Below, in pieces: positions 1-12,208 of a stretch of DNA of 64,000 bases. The first letter of the stretch is position 1. The number at the start of each line of letters is the position of its first letter. The notes under the pieces were generated by a model. The model saw only the letters and a program-made list of their open reading frames with translations. It was not told the DNA's origin and searched no databases. Origin of the DNA: Onthophagus taurus (Eukaryota > Arthropoda > Insecta > Coleoptera > Scarabaeidae). The position numbers were made by a program, and so were the translations under genes. Where the stretch lies: positions 16,497,001 to 16,561,000 of the forward strand of contig NC_091972.1 in assembly GCF_036711975.1 (NCBI RefSeq), in the 5' to 3' direction.

Positions 1-214
1 GTCAGTGGAGTTCTAAGTAGATTTGTTATGTTTCGTAAATTCTTCTCAATATCATTAACTCAAAGATATTATTCTTATTGATTTATTTATTTAATTCTAT
101 CATGATATAATTATGAGTAGTAACCTGGGCCAATGCTATTCTTTTTAGTGGGTGTTTGTTCTCTCTCAGAATTAATGGTGCCTATATCCACGAAGAATCT
201 TGCCTAATATCAAG

Positions 215-505
215 AGAACATTCAATTAATGACTCTCACGTACTTGTCGCTACATCGAATACAAAAAACTACATTTTTGGAAGTAAATGGCGCATTCTAC
301 TTCATCCCCTAACCGTTAAAAAGGAATATGGATTCGATTGTGAAAGGTATTTGCGTTCTACACAACTTTGTGCAACAACGAGATGAGGACACATTGAAAG
401 TCATCCTTTCTGGAGTTTAGAGCAAATAGAACATCGTCTCAGTACGAGAACATGTTTGCAGACTACTTTTGTACTGACGGACGCTTATTATGTTAATAAT
501 ATTAC
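215..505 (+). mobile_element. PIF/Harbinger-like transposase remnant (C-terminal part)
   Basis: Seen: translation in shifting frames gives RLSRTCRYIE, then KWRILLHPLTVKKE, then SIVKGICVLHNFVQQRDED, then FADYF. This order (SRAR-type helix, KWRI, LHNF) matches the C-terminal third of PIF/Harbinger DDE transposases. At least one frameshift separates KWRI from LHNF, so it is a dead fragment. The N-terminal part with the first catalytic Asp is not seen upstream. Assignment rests on motif order only. Confidence 0.5.
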
Positions 506-1889
506 ATACCTAGTTCCTGCCTTTTGCTTGAATCAGTAGTTCATTTCCACTAGAAACTTTTTTGCAGCCAATAGTCGCTGGGTTTTTGACTGCTTTCACC
601 AACTTAGGGCTTCTCTAAATCGTTTATGTGATGAATAGTTGTCCATTCGTACTGAAATTGTTGATGAAGCGTTGTGATTTCTGGGGTACTGTGTTGTTGG
701 TGAGATTGGTAGTATTGTTTTCGGTAACAATGCTGAGGAGCCAACCGCTGGTAGCATTAGAAAATCATTTATTGGCAGGACATTATTTCGGACTAGTTTT
801 GCATTAATGCAGGCACAAATGTACGCCATACCTCATTTAATCATTTTATTGGAACCTCATACTGATCCCACTTGATGTTCTTAATCTTTCAAAATATCGA
901 ATCCATCAACTTTATCCTAAAAGTATTTCGGAGATTATAAACTTTGAAGGTAGCAATAAATTTTGTCCATTGTTTTCAAGATGCATAAGTTAATACATTC
1001 ACTTGACGCCTTTTGGTGAATTCCATCATCACCCTCCATATTCTGCTTTGTTGACGTTCCAAAATGACGTTTTAATTTTTTACTTTATGTACTCCTCAGA
1101 GGGATTAGTCTTGACATCAACACTGTTATAAACTTTCCCATTGCGATGGGTTACAACTTCTAAAGAACTCTGAGTGGTGATTTTCTTGATTTCCTTGATG
1201 GAATTCTAAACTTCTTGGTTTTTGGGTAACTTGTGTTGAGTTTTATGGCATCAAATAGATAAGAAGAACTCTGTTATTAAGCTTAAAATGTGCTAATTTC
1301 TGCTAGATGGGACATTATGTAGCATTGTAAACATGCGTAACAGTTTAGATTGAATTTATCAACTATATGACTTATCTAAAAGGCGCAGATTTGATTTGCA
1401 AACTGCCCAAAGATGTGGAAATAACTTATAAGCTATTAATTTGAAAGATTTGCAGTTATAGGGAATTAGAGATTTCATAAATTTCGTTATCACTTCTGTA
1501 CTATGTTTAAACAAGTGCTGGAAATTTAGAATAACCTTGACTCAGGTTGTTACCTAATTACCTTCTTCATTGGTTTGGTAGCAAAAAACGAATCACAAGA
1601 CAGCGCAACAACAGCTGGCGCAAATCCAGCTGTTTGCATATCTTAATATAACGGGTGAAATGAGATCTTGACGGCTGCTCTTAAAGCCTCGGGCTTACAC
1701 CACTTCACTTATATATACAAAAGGAGGTAGATTTAAATGCCTTATCACTGAAGACATGTTCTTCACTCAAGCTGATGCAGTAACCTCGGACAACATCTCG
1801 GAACACTCAGAGACCCATGTCTAAAACACTTGATTACAATTAAAACAATTTATATACAGACAGAATATAACTTCGACCAGCTATATAAG
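506..1889. other. No gene recognised (about 1.4 kb)
   Basis: AT-rich DNA with short open stretches only. A 77-codon minus-strand frame at 829-596 matches no family I know and has no splice context. I see no RNA gene and no clear repeat boundary. Confidence 0.4.
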
Positions 1890-2402
1890 GTCATGTTTAG
1901 AAGCAGGGAAGACTGGACGAAAGATCAAGTACACCGATGCTTCAAAGACGGTTGGATGCGGAATAGTTATGGGCAACAGCGGACCAACAAGCCGCATTAA
2001 GATGCCCTTAAGCTCGGATACAACCATTTTCAAACTGAAGTTCTTGCCATAAACTTTTGCACGGGTTTGAACCTTGAAAACGGACAGAAAGGGACATCAA
2101 TAAGCATCTTTATGGACACTGAAGAAGAGTATGATTACTCTGTCGCAAAACAAAACCAAAGAAGTCATGCATCAGCAATGGGGTCTTGAGTTTCCTGACT
2201 GGCCATATGCCCCTACAACACGATCTATTCAAAATTGGGCAAGCTGAGGATCAAACTTGTCGACTTTGCATTGTGTGAATGCGTTGCCAAACGTAGCCTA
2301 AGACACAAAATTTTCGGAAATGTTTGCCTAACACCTACTGACATGAAGGAACAAGACCTTGAAGCAACACTAAGGTTCATCGAGAAACGAGATTTGCCCT
2401 AA
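1890..2402 (+). mobile_element. Non-LTR retrotransposon fragment: RNase H domain and C-terminal zinc motif
   Basis: Seen: IKYTDASKTVGCGIVMGNSG at about 1924-1983 is the start of a LINE-type RNase H domain (YTDxSK). Further on, with frameshifts, come QTCRLC and then a C-terminal IFGN, LTPTDMKEQDL, LRFIEKRDLP ending in TAA at 2400-2402. This is the usual tail of RNase H-bearing LINEs, where a Cys-His motif precedes the end of ORF2. The reverse transcriptase is absent. It is a 5'-truncated, frameshifted copy, similar in kind to those at 28457-28798 and 44542-45245. Confidence 0.65.
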
Positions 2403-4850
2403 ACGTTTGATAGGCTTAAGTTACAATAGATCTCATAGGTCGTGGTGACGAGATTCCCCTCAGCTCGGTAGCAATAATAATAATAGCTATTACCTTTATC
2501 GAATGAAGAAAACTTGAAAATTGTTTGTCAAAATAAAGAATGTTTTGAGAGAATAACGTCTGTGAAGTAGAAATTGTCAATTTTGCGTCAATAACACATT
2601 TAATAAATAATATTAAAAAACGACCATGACATATATATAACCTAATAATAATCCAATAATAAACCAATGAACTAAATAAATACTTTGATGTCTATTATTA
2701 AACACGTTCGAGATGTATTCGATGAAAAACAAATACAATATATAACTTTGTATATGTATTTAGAAAAAAAACAACATTATGTGGAGACGTGCAGTCTGGA
2801 ACGTTTTATTTCATTTCATGACCTTCGATGTTCGTCACCCGATTAAATAGAATAGTGTTATGAATTTTTTGACGTACGAATGATAAAACACTTCCCGCGT
2901 AGATCAATAAATTTCGGAGGTTATCAGCAAGTTATCTATAATATTTTTGTGACCTTCAAAGTCAGCGACGATAAAGCGACAGAACCACGCGATAAATTGG
3001 CACCTTTTATTCATTCCACATTCAACGGAACGTATATGAACTTTAGGAATGCTGTCACGAAAGATTGAAATTGCTCGTCTAAACATAGCCTAACGCAACA
3101 ATAAGAGCCCGACTAACACCTTTTAAGTGCTCTTAGAATAGTGTGCCTAAATGGGGAGAGTTCGTAATAGCGGCTGTATCTCTGTGCCATATTTCATCCG
3201 GAGGCACCGATAAATATCAAAGAAGAAAACTCGTTATAAAGGAAGATTACGGACATTGATTATATTTAATAAACACCGGACTAGACCGTAAATCTTTCGC
3301 TTTAGGGGTGTTTATTATAACCCCGAGGATGTGACTTCTAAAGTGCTTTTGGCACTATCGCGTAATAACAACAGATGCTGCCTTTGGTACTCTCTTAAGG
3401 ATCCGCAAATGTAGCCTGAATCTTCCTTTAACACTTTCCATATTTCTCACTTACGGCGGCTTTTAAGAGAGTACCTAGCTTTTAGAGTTTTGTTGCGCCA
3501 TCAATAATGTGGTATTTAGGGCTCGGTATTTAAAAGATCAAAATAACAGCGTGTTATTATATGGAAATCGAGCATTTTAACTTCTAAGAAGAGTGTTACA
3601 TTAATATTTAAAGCAGGTTTCAGCAGCCGTTAGTTCAAGTACCCAGCACCGGTAGCAATCGCTGCGTAGGCCATTTCTCACCGCTTTGAAACGAATTTGT
3701 TTGGAATACTCAAGTAGAAAATGTCAAGAGAACGCACATACCAGAAAAAAAAGACTACAGTTGTGAACTGTATTTTAAGCACCAGATCTAGATTTAGATA
3801 CATATTTTGTTCGAGATGCGTACAGAATTAATACCGAATGCGAATGTAGTACTCGAGAAACATTAATTAAGTGGTTATCGGTTTGTCTTTTGTAGAAAAT
3901 GAAGCGTAAAATGTACGTTCATAAAACCGACAGAAATTAAAATGTATATTTATTCATTAAGTTGTTCGTGGCGCGCGGCCTATTCGAAATAAAATTACCG
4001 TCGGCGTTAATGGGGCGAATAAATTAACCTGGTCCTTTGCGGAGCTGAGAGCTGGCGATTTTACGCCGGGCAATTACCGTAAATCAACTTTGAACCCTCG
4101 GTATAACCTCCTTGATTTCGCTCTTTATATCGAGAGCTCCCTAGCGGTTATATATCAAGCATTAATAACCGTGCAAGTGATGCCTTCGGAACCGATTAAA
4201 TCGACAAGTTATAACCGTGAATCGCCAACTCGTTTATTTTTCCACATAAAATCGTTGTACATACGAACCTATGAATACGTAAAGGGGCGAACGCGCAATT
4301 AATTTCAACCCTTTACAGATAGTATAATAAACAATAGTGGGTGTAATAATAGGCCAAGTTTTTAACTGCCGTGGTCAACCCCGCCGGAATTTATGGATTG
4401 CATTAATGGCCCTTTGGTTGGTAGAATTCAATTTAATTTCACATTCGGTCGTGTTCGTTTCTCCCCTTTGCGGTCGGTGGTAGCGAAGGTGGTCATTCGA
4501 CCTGTCGCATGCAGACATTTTGAAAAGCTAACACTACCGTATACGCAAAAACCGGTCGGGTTTCAAAGGGTTATTCCCCCGCGGCACTCTTTCGGTTATT
4601 TTTGTTTTCGTAAAACTTTGACGAGGGGTTTCACGCCGCATCAAAAGGGAAATGGGGTTTTAGCATTTCATAAATAACATCGCAAATGTAAAACCCGGGG
4701 AAAGGTAATTAAATTATATTTTATGTCCAAATTAATCTTCATAAATCTTGTTATGAAATAAAAGTACTGTAACCGACCTCCTTAGAACCGTATTCGGATA
4801 TTAATATCATCTATTTAATACATCAATATATTTAAATATAAATGTTAATT
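2403..4850. other. No gene recognised (about 2.4 kb)
   Basis: Mixed AT-rich and moderately GC-rich DNA. A 13-bp perfect inverted repeat (3386-3398 and 3463-3475, GGTACTCTCTTAA and its complement) encloses 64 nt. Open frames at 4090-4302 and 4393-4677 match no family and lack splice signals that would join them. The stretch could be intron of the minus-strand gene whose first exon lies at 15991-15907; that is inference. Confidence 0.4.
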
Positions 4851-5397
4851 TTAAAATAAAAAAGAAAAACCAAAATAAATGGTCAAACTACTCCAATATA
4901 TTTTCCTTTATTAATTAACTCTACCGGTTTCGGTACGTGACCATCATCAGGAGTCTTGTCAAGTTAAAGGTGGGGAAACTCGTCTTGAAACATTGTTCAT
5001 TCAACAAATAAAGAGATTAACAAAATTGTTCGGTATGCCAATACACATGATAGATGATTCAAAAATAATGTCAAAAAAACAAATTAATTAAAACGAAGCA
5101 CATATAAAACAAATTTAGGATTAACCTAAAAGAACTACGTTTATATGTGCTTCGTTTTAATTAATTTGATTTTTTGACATCATTTTTGAATCATCTATCA
5201 TGTGTATTGGCATACCGAACAATTTTGTTAATCTCTTTATTTGTTGAATGAACAATGTTTCAAGACGAGTTTCCCCACGTTTAACTTGACAAGACTCCTG
5301 ATGATGGTCACGTACCGAAACCGGTAGAGTTAATTAATAAAGGAAAATATATTGGAGTAGTTTGACCATTTATTTTGGTTTTTCTTTTTTATTTTAA
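4851..5397. repeat. Near-perfect foldback palindrome, two 258-bp arms
   Basis: Seen: positions 4851-5108 are repeated in reverse complement at 5140-5397 with only a few mismatches, leaving a 31-nt loop at 5109-5139. Both outer ends read TTAAAATAAAAAAG. No coding capacity is seen. Arms of equal length and very high identity are typical of a foldback-type or MITE-like non-autonomous element; a family name cannot be given from the sequence. No target-site duplication is obvious, unless the terminal TTAA is one. Confidence 0.9.
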
Positions 5398-5559
5398 CAT
5401 TATCACCAATATGGATGACAACCCCTATACATATTATAAATGTTAATGTTTATAGGTAGGATCTAACTCAGGTTATTCACCAAGTTGCTCTATTCCATGT
5501 TCATAGATAAACTCTTGTTGTTGTAGTTGTTTATATGATGTATAAATCAAGGACGGTAG

Positions 5560-6240
5560 TTCTACTTTTAATTATTATTCAGCGCTAGATTGTTGTATAT
5601 TTTTGTTGAACCAAAAGTAAGACCGAAAACTAGAAACATTCAGGTTTAGCCGTCTTTCGAGACGTACGGCTAAACTCGAATGATTCTAGTTGTAGGTCGA
5701 GTGTTAGTTCTAGTGACAGTGTTAGGTAGTGCCTGTAAGCACTAGATAACGATAGATTGTATATAATTAATGAACTAAAACTAGAACTAACACTAGACCT
5801 ACAACTAGAAAATTTCGGGTTTAGCCGAAGCTGGGTTAAGACGGCTAAACCCGATTATTTCTAGTTCTAGGTCTAGTATTAGTTCTGCATTTATTTCTTA
5901 TACAGTGCGTTAAGCAACAAACAAATATAAAAAAAATAAATAAAATCAAAAAATACAAATAAAACCATCGTTTAAGCCAAAACTGGGCTTTTATTATTAT
6001 TTTTTAACGCCTACCTTTATATAAAGACGATGAACCTGGAAAAAACTTTAGCTATAGAAATGTTCGGGTTTAGAGACGCACGGCTAAACCCACTTGTTTC
6101 TAGTTCTAAGTCTAGTGATAGTTCTAACGCTAGCATTAGTTCTAGTTGTTATTCAGCGTTAGATTCAGCGTTAGAACTAGAAACATTCAGATTTAGCCGT
6201 CTTAAGAGACGCACGGTTAAACCCGAATGTTTAAACGGGG
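5560..6240. repeat. Cluster of short hairpin repeats with TAGTTCTAG motifs
   Basis: Seen: several copies of a unit in which GGTTTAGCCG and CGGCTAAACC face each other across about 10 nt, flanked by AGAAACATTC / GAATGTTTCT arms and by strings of TAGTTCTAG-type decamers. Units lie near 5630-5695, 5805-5870, 6055-6105 and 6175-6230. Related half-units occur at 9085-9205 and 28850-28920. The cluster sits just 5' of a piggyBac-like pseudogene and could be its subterminal region; that link is inferred. Confidence 0.75.
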
Positions 6241-6296
6241 TGTTAAAACGGTGTTAAAACGTTAAAAACATAAATGGTATTTATGTACCACCAGAA

Positions 6297-7683
6297 ATGG
6301 ATGCTGAAAATGATCAAGAAAATTTAAACGACGATAACATTGATTTTGAGCAAAAGTTAGATACGATATAGTTGGTGAACTTGAAATCGCTGGTGAGGAA
6401 GTTGTTGAAACATTAGAATCTATTGATGCAACCACTCAAATTTGAACTGATTAAGGTCCATCAGTTCCAGTTTTTAAGTCATTGAATGAATTTGGGCCAC
6501 CGAAATGGAGAAAACGAGAAATTAAATACTCTAAATCGCCAGTAGATACAGAACCAATGTTGGTCAATAGTATTGCCGAACGTTTAGGTATTTCTTAACA
6601 TTTGAACTAACTGTATTACTGTAATTATAGAAAACTCTAATTATTTTCAGGTGGAAAATAGCCTCAAGAACTGTTTACTAAATTTCTAGATAAAAGCAAC
6701 GAGTACACTCCTCAACATAATGCTTATCTTGGATTGAAGCCCTATGAATTGAAAAGGTATTCTTTAATTGAGTGGTTATCATTATGTTCCTCGATGGAAA
6801 CTGTACCTTCTCGTCAAGTCAACCAGACCTGGGGGTTCAAATTGTGATACATTCTCTTCCAAGATTTAGATTTGAGTTCATCAAAAGGTTCATTCATTTT
6901 TCCAACAATAATGAGTTAGATGTAAATGATAAATTTGCAAAAGTACATACATTTTTGGATTAACCTAATAGAAGATTCATGCAGTTCGGTATTTTTGCAT
7001 TGACTTCCATTGACGAGCAAATGATACCGTAACATGTATATTCGTGGTAAGTCAATTCGTTTTGATTTCAAAACGTAGTGCCATTGATCATCAAATGGTT
7101 ATTTGTTTCAAACAATGCCATATGGTGGAGCGTCTACTCCACACGATAAAACGATTTACCATAATTCGATGAAAAGATAATGCCAATGTTGCTCTACTAT
7201 CTAATTTGTCTTCTGTTTTACCAGTTGGAACTGCCAGAAGATATCATAGAAAATCAAAAAAATATATATATACAAACGACAATGTTTCACACATGATCAA
7301 ACAACATATGGGCGGTGTAGATTACATGTACACAATTACATGTACTAATTGCAAACTATGAAAAGGCTCCAGTAATGTATCAGTTAACATTTAGAAGTGC
7401 TATTGCAAGAGATCTTCTGTTGGCTGAAAATTTGTAATGGATTGACAAATCTGATTCTGCATCTACTTCATCAAGAACATCACATTTATCATTTCCAAGT
7501 GCAAGAGAGAAAAATCATATTCAGTCAAATATCAGAATTAGATGTCGTTGTAAAGTATGCCATGTTCATACTCCATTTATTTGTAAAAAATGCAATGTGC
7601 ATTTCGTCGGCTTAGCAAGAAAACCTCGTAACTCCTTTTTGAGAAATTTTACAAGAGAGAAAAAATTGAATTCTTTAAATTAG
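6297..7683 (+). mobile_element. piggyBac-like transposase pseudogene
   Basis: Seen in three frames with many stops. An acidic N-terminus begins MDAENDQENLNDDNIDFEQ at 6297. A middle section reads RFEFIKRFIHFSNNNELD, then FALTSIDEQMIP (the DEQMIP block of piggyBac DDD transposases). The C-terminal Cys-rich motif RCKVCHVHTPFICKKCNVHF lies at about 7545-7608. Known family feature: piggyBac proteins end in a cross-braced Cys-rich domain. Stops and frameshifts throughout mean it cannot encode an active enzyme. A minus-strand remnant of another family abuts its 3' side. Confidence 0.75.
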
Positions 7684-7859
7684 ATTTGTATTTCATCTTT
7701 TAAATACACAAATCAGAAGTATCTTATTCGTAAGGAAGTTCATCATAAAATTTATGATAGTCTAGTAGAAGTACAGCTTTTAGTATCTGAAGATGATCAT
7801 ATTATTCTTTCTTTGTTTTTCTTCACTGATCGTATAGAGGCGGTAAATCTTCAAATTTA

Positions 7860-8765
7860 CAGGGATCAATTTTTTTACTCTACTATTTAACTTGCAAAAT
7901 GGCTATGTTTTAATTTGAAAAAATTTCACCATTAGGTAAATATTGAAGTGCTTTTAAGTTGGTAACAATGAATAGAATTATAAAACTTTAAGCCATCAAA
8001 CTTTTTAAAAAGAAAGTATGATCCAAATATTTCTCTTCATAAGGTGCAGGTTTTTATCTGGCTTTTGTACAATGATAAACATAATCAGCAGGAACATTAA
8101 TTTTACAATTTCGTATCTTTCGCTCAATGGTAGAATGCATAGAGTCTATCTCCATTTGTGTATTATCCTTATACAACTATTTTTGGGTTATTGTTATATT
8201 ATGAGTTATACTTAGATTTAAAAAAGCATTGGCTAAAATAGAACTTCGATTTTGACCTGTACCGCCATCACTATAAAAGATTAATTCATATAAATGGGGT
8301 ATGATACTTGTATTTTCATAAAGTAAGACAACATACTAGAGAACTCATTAGATGTTAATTTACTTTCACTTTCATTCCACAAACAGCAACCTTCCTAACT
8401 CTGTAGGTTATACAAAGTGAAGTTGTGCAGAATCAATTTTGTTTTATAATACATGACCTATACATAAGATTTAGAACTTAATAAAACAGATTGCAACTCC
8501 ATTGCATAAACATTCACTTCTAAATCAGTGGAAGATTTGTCTCTATCTTTTTCATCCCGTGCTTCTTGCTTTAATGTTTGATGATTAAGATATTCTTGTT
8601 TAGACAAATTGTCTGTTTTATAAGCTTCACATACGTCGCATAGGTCTTTTTTAGAAGCGTATAAAGCTAAATTTAGCTTCGTATATTTTTGAAAAACTAA
8701 AAATTGACGAACATTTCTACGCAATACTTATCTTTAAAAAAACTTATATAATTCTGCTTTGGATC
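7860..8765 (-). mobile_element. Degenerate copy of an unnamed insect transposon-like protein (Cys-xx-Cys, DGGTGQNRS motifs)
   Basis: Read from 8765 downward. Motifs in order: FQKYTKLNLALYASKKDLCDVCEAYKTDN; MELQSVLL; YYKTKLILHNFTLYNL; WNESESK; then after a frameshift LFYSDGGTGQNRS; then TQMEIDSMHSTIERKI. From memory, this order matches a multicopy family of uncharacterised insect proteins whose Asp in YSDGxxxQNR looks like a nuclease-type residue. Stops and a shift near 8260 show decay. I cannot name the superfamily. It abuts the piggyBac remnant on the opposite strand, so one may have inserted beside the other. Confidence 0.5.
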
Positions 8766-9084
8766 GCCATATTGGTTCTATATAAATTTTTTGCGACGAT
8801 CTTCTGCAGTAATGGCTCTCTAGTTTGGGAAGAGATTGAAAAAATTGAAACACCCGAATTTTTTTGTTCGTCGCATACTCTTTCTACTATTTTCTTGCCT
8901 GGAGGATATAGCACTACCTTTAATCCACATCAGCACCATGGTTTCCTTTAAACCTATAGTTGCAATGAACATACGCTTCCAGACCCTTATGTTCCTGATC
9001 CAATTAAAAAAAAAATGTAATAGATAATTTTCTTTTTGAAATAAGATCTTGACTTCCCCTTCACCTATTGTTAGTCTCTTCTGT

Positions 9085-9205
9085 AAGACTCATCAAAAGA
9101 CGGCTAAACCCGAATGTTTCTAGTTCTAGGTCTAGTGTTAGTTCTAATGCTACTGTTAGTTCTATTTTTAGTTGTTATTGATCGCTAGATTGTTGTATGT
9201 TCGAA
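9085..9205. repeat. Partial copy of the hairpin/TAGTTCTAG repeat
   Basis: Seen: GACGGCTAAACCCGAATG followed by TTTCTAGTTCTAGGTCTAG and then GATCGCTAGATTGTTGTATG. The last block also occurs near 5582 as CAGCGCTAGATTGTTGTAT in the same orientation. Copies therefore flank both the piggyBac-like and the Cys-motif remnants between them. Confidence 0.65.
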
Positions 9206-12029
9206 TTTGTGTGCATTAAAATTATTAATTCAACCATTTAAAGTACAAATTAAAATTCTTTTCTGTAAGGTATTTTTGACTATAACATCGTATTAAACCG
9301 TTATATCGACGTTTTACTACTGTATGCAGTAAAAAAAAGTAAATAATCGAGTGAATCATGGTAAATTAAAGAAGATTTATTTCGAAATTATTTTTCGTTT
9401 TGGAACGAATAAAACGGTTCTGTATATCACTTCTCTTTTATTTCGTTATCGGTAGAGAAAGGGTCGATTTGTGCCCATTAATTCTCAATCCCACGCCGCT
9501 GCCACGAATTCCTTTCCAATCGAGTTGTATTTATGTTTTCCGGAAAGGAAACGAGTTGTAAGGTGACATAGTCCAAAAGACAAACGACACGTGTACTTCG
9601 TAGCGAAGATTGATCGAGTTATTCGACGAATTTTCGACGATATGCTAACGAGATGTTAATAATTTTCACACAAAAAATCGAAAATGAACGGGAAAGAAGA
9701 TGCGGGATATCTCGACCCAGTTCAAGAACAGATATTTACCATACAAGAAACCATGTTTACCGGACAATTTAAGATATATATCTCGCACCTTATCTCGGGC
9801 GCTCTCTAACGACGGGGGAACACTCGAAGATCGTGCCTTTCGAAAACAACGACCATCTAGATCGCATCTCTCCGGAATTTCGAATAATCATAATTTTCCT
9901 ATTTCGCAGACCGAGAGAGAACGGGAGGCTCTTGTTGCCGCTCGGTACAATAACTCGGCCCAATATCGATGCAACCAACGTCTCTTGGTGAGCTCGAAAT
10001 AAACTAGATTCTATCTCGGGCTACTCAGACCGTTCGTTTCTCTCAAGAGGAACAATACTTAATGACCTGCAAGTAATAACTCGTCCCTTTCGAGACGCAA
10101 TAAAAGGTCCGTTTATGGTGCGAGCTCGTGCGCTACTCTTTGGTAACGCGTAACTCGGGCGAAAGTATTAATTAAAACCTCTAATAGTCCATGTACAACT
10201 TTTCGGTTGCTTTTAAACAAATTGTTTTTTATATTAATCCGGGCGGAATAAAATATTTAAACGTCATCCAATTAGAAAAGCTATTCGCGTCAGTTCCTTT
10301 TACTCACTGAATCGATTAACGGCAGTTTGTTTACATACAGCACCCGGACAGCTTTGCAAGGCTAGATAAATTGATCTCACGCAGCGTGAAAGAGGGTCCC
10401 GTAAAGGCAGCACGCTTTTGCCACGGAAAAAACATTCAATTACCAACAACCTTTACGAGTTCAAAGAGATCAAAAACTTTTAACGATTCCAGAAGCAAAT
10501 TTAATGTCGAGTAGTTACATTTACCAGCCGATGACAATAGACGAAATGGAACTTAGTTACGAGAAGATTGAGGAAAGTTTTCGAACCACGTATTTGACCC
10601 TGAATGTGTGAACTTTGAGATCGCAAACACGCCGAAAGCGATACAGTTAAACCTTCAATAGAGTTGGAAATCGGAACGCCACGGCTTTAACCTCATTTGC
10701 AACTTTTGGCAATTAAACTGCACGGTCTAACGCTTGGTACACGGTTTCTGAATGTGCGGTACTAATTTATTAGGTTAAAAGCGACTATATGTGTGCAAGT
10801 TGACCACCGTAGGACATCGCAAAGTTCTTGGTACTCCTGAATAGTGCTAATGAGATTCCAAGTTGTACCTTATTATCATGATTACTCAAAAATCATTTCT
10901 ACAATGACGCCATAAACAAGGTTAAATTGACACTAAATCAGTATTTAAATAACTATTTTTGTAACGGTAGCGTTGAAATTACTCATGATTATTATTCCAG
11001 GAAAGAATCGTGTTTCTCATATGATTATACAATTTCTACTGAACACGGTTTTATGAGGCCAAATGAGATATATAGAAAGTAGTTTATTATAATTTTGAAA
11101 AACAAGTTATAAATCAATCAATTGAATGAAACAAAATGTGTGTAAAGCAATTACCAAAAATTAAGGCCAAATATTGCAACGAAAATCATTAAGTATATTA
11201 TTGCATAAAGTTCAAGAAACCATCTGTTCCAGAAAGGACAAGAGAACGCTAATTTTGCGTCCAGCATGTTTGTTGCACACTTTTTTGCTTTCATAATGCT
11301 GATTGACTCAAAGCCTGATTGTAGACCCTTTTAATTAGAGATTGGAGTTCTGCCTTTATGGCACCTCTTTAGCATATGTATAAATGTTTAATTTATAAAT
11401 TAAATGTTCCACTTTTTTTGGAAACTAGGTAGAATATGTCAAAACTAATGGATTAATGCCAACTGGCTTAAGTTGAATAATGACAAATGTCGTTCCTTGA
11501 TTCTGTTTGCCTTAAATGTTACATTTTTAAAATCAATTATTATTGATGATGCTTAAATGGAAGAAGCTCGTTGAGTTACTATGCGGTTGATTACCGCTTT
11601 AAAATGTTTGAGTAATTGGGTGTACGTGCCCAGCTAAATCTTTGTATTGCAGAAAATAGTATTTTTAATGCACATCACAAATCGTTCTTTATTAAACTAA
11701 AGATAGTAACTTTGTCATCAGTATTCATCCGCCGGAGATTCACAACGTAATAATTCCCTTGTCAAAAGTCTTAATAATTGTCATTCGTATATGACGAAAC
11801 ATCAATCCAATATAAGATAACTTCCCAGATAGCTACGATCGATACTTCGTCGAATCATTCGTTGTATAATAAATTCTTTCCAGAATGAAGTGAAGCACTA
11901 CATCGATTCAGTTATCTTGAACAAAACAGAACAAACAATACTATATTCAAGAATACACAACACTTTCAAGAATCGACAACTTCTGGGTATCAAAAAGTCC
12001 GTTTTTGTTGTATAAATATAACTCAAAGA
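9206..12029. other. No gene recognised (about 2.8 kb)
   Basis: Between 9480 and 10650 the DNA is richer in CpG than its surroundings and has a 100-codon plus-strand frame (9700-10002) without recognisable domains. Near 11470-11520 a short reading LKLNNDKCRSLIL resembles the linker after the catalytic site of a LINE reverse transcriptase, too short to assign. Otherwise no feature is seen. Confidence 0.35.
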
Positions 12030-12208
12030 ATTGCTTTGTGCATTTTCAGGTAATGGTGGCCGACGTAGACCCTGCTGGGATTTTCAGGATGAGCCAGGCT
12101 AGGGTGACTCAGAAAGAGATCAGAAAAATTATCGGAGTATCTCGTAGAGGCAAGAAATATACAATCCTTCGTTATCGGGACACCGGTAACATCATTGTAT
12201 CGAAACGC
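12030..12208 (+). mobile_element. Tc1-like element, N-terminal DNA-binding part (interrupted)
   Basis: Seen: reading FRMSQARVTQKEIRKIIGVS followed by YRDTGNIIVSK. This is the helix-turn-helix start of a Tc1-type transposase (a KEI-x-IGVS recognition helix, then the RYRDTGN link). The frame stops matching at about 12208, where a LINE begins. The matching continuation (RPRCGRPKTVVTHDQA) appears after the LINE, at about 13545. The two halves are therefore one element split by insertion. Confidence 0.6.

Noticed and set aside
4393-4677. 94-codon plus-strand open frame
   Set aside because: No family resemblance, no start or splice context beyond the ATG itself, and no neighbouring exons.
9700-10002. 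100-codon plus-strand open frame
   Set aside because: No recognisable domain, Arg/Ser/Asn-biased composition, an overlapping open frame on the other strand, and no splice partners. Probably chance in a CpG-richer segment.
11460-11530. Possible LINE reverse transcriptase word LKLNNDKCRSLIL
   Set aside because: A single short match with no supporting blocks on either side.
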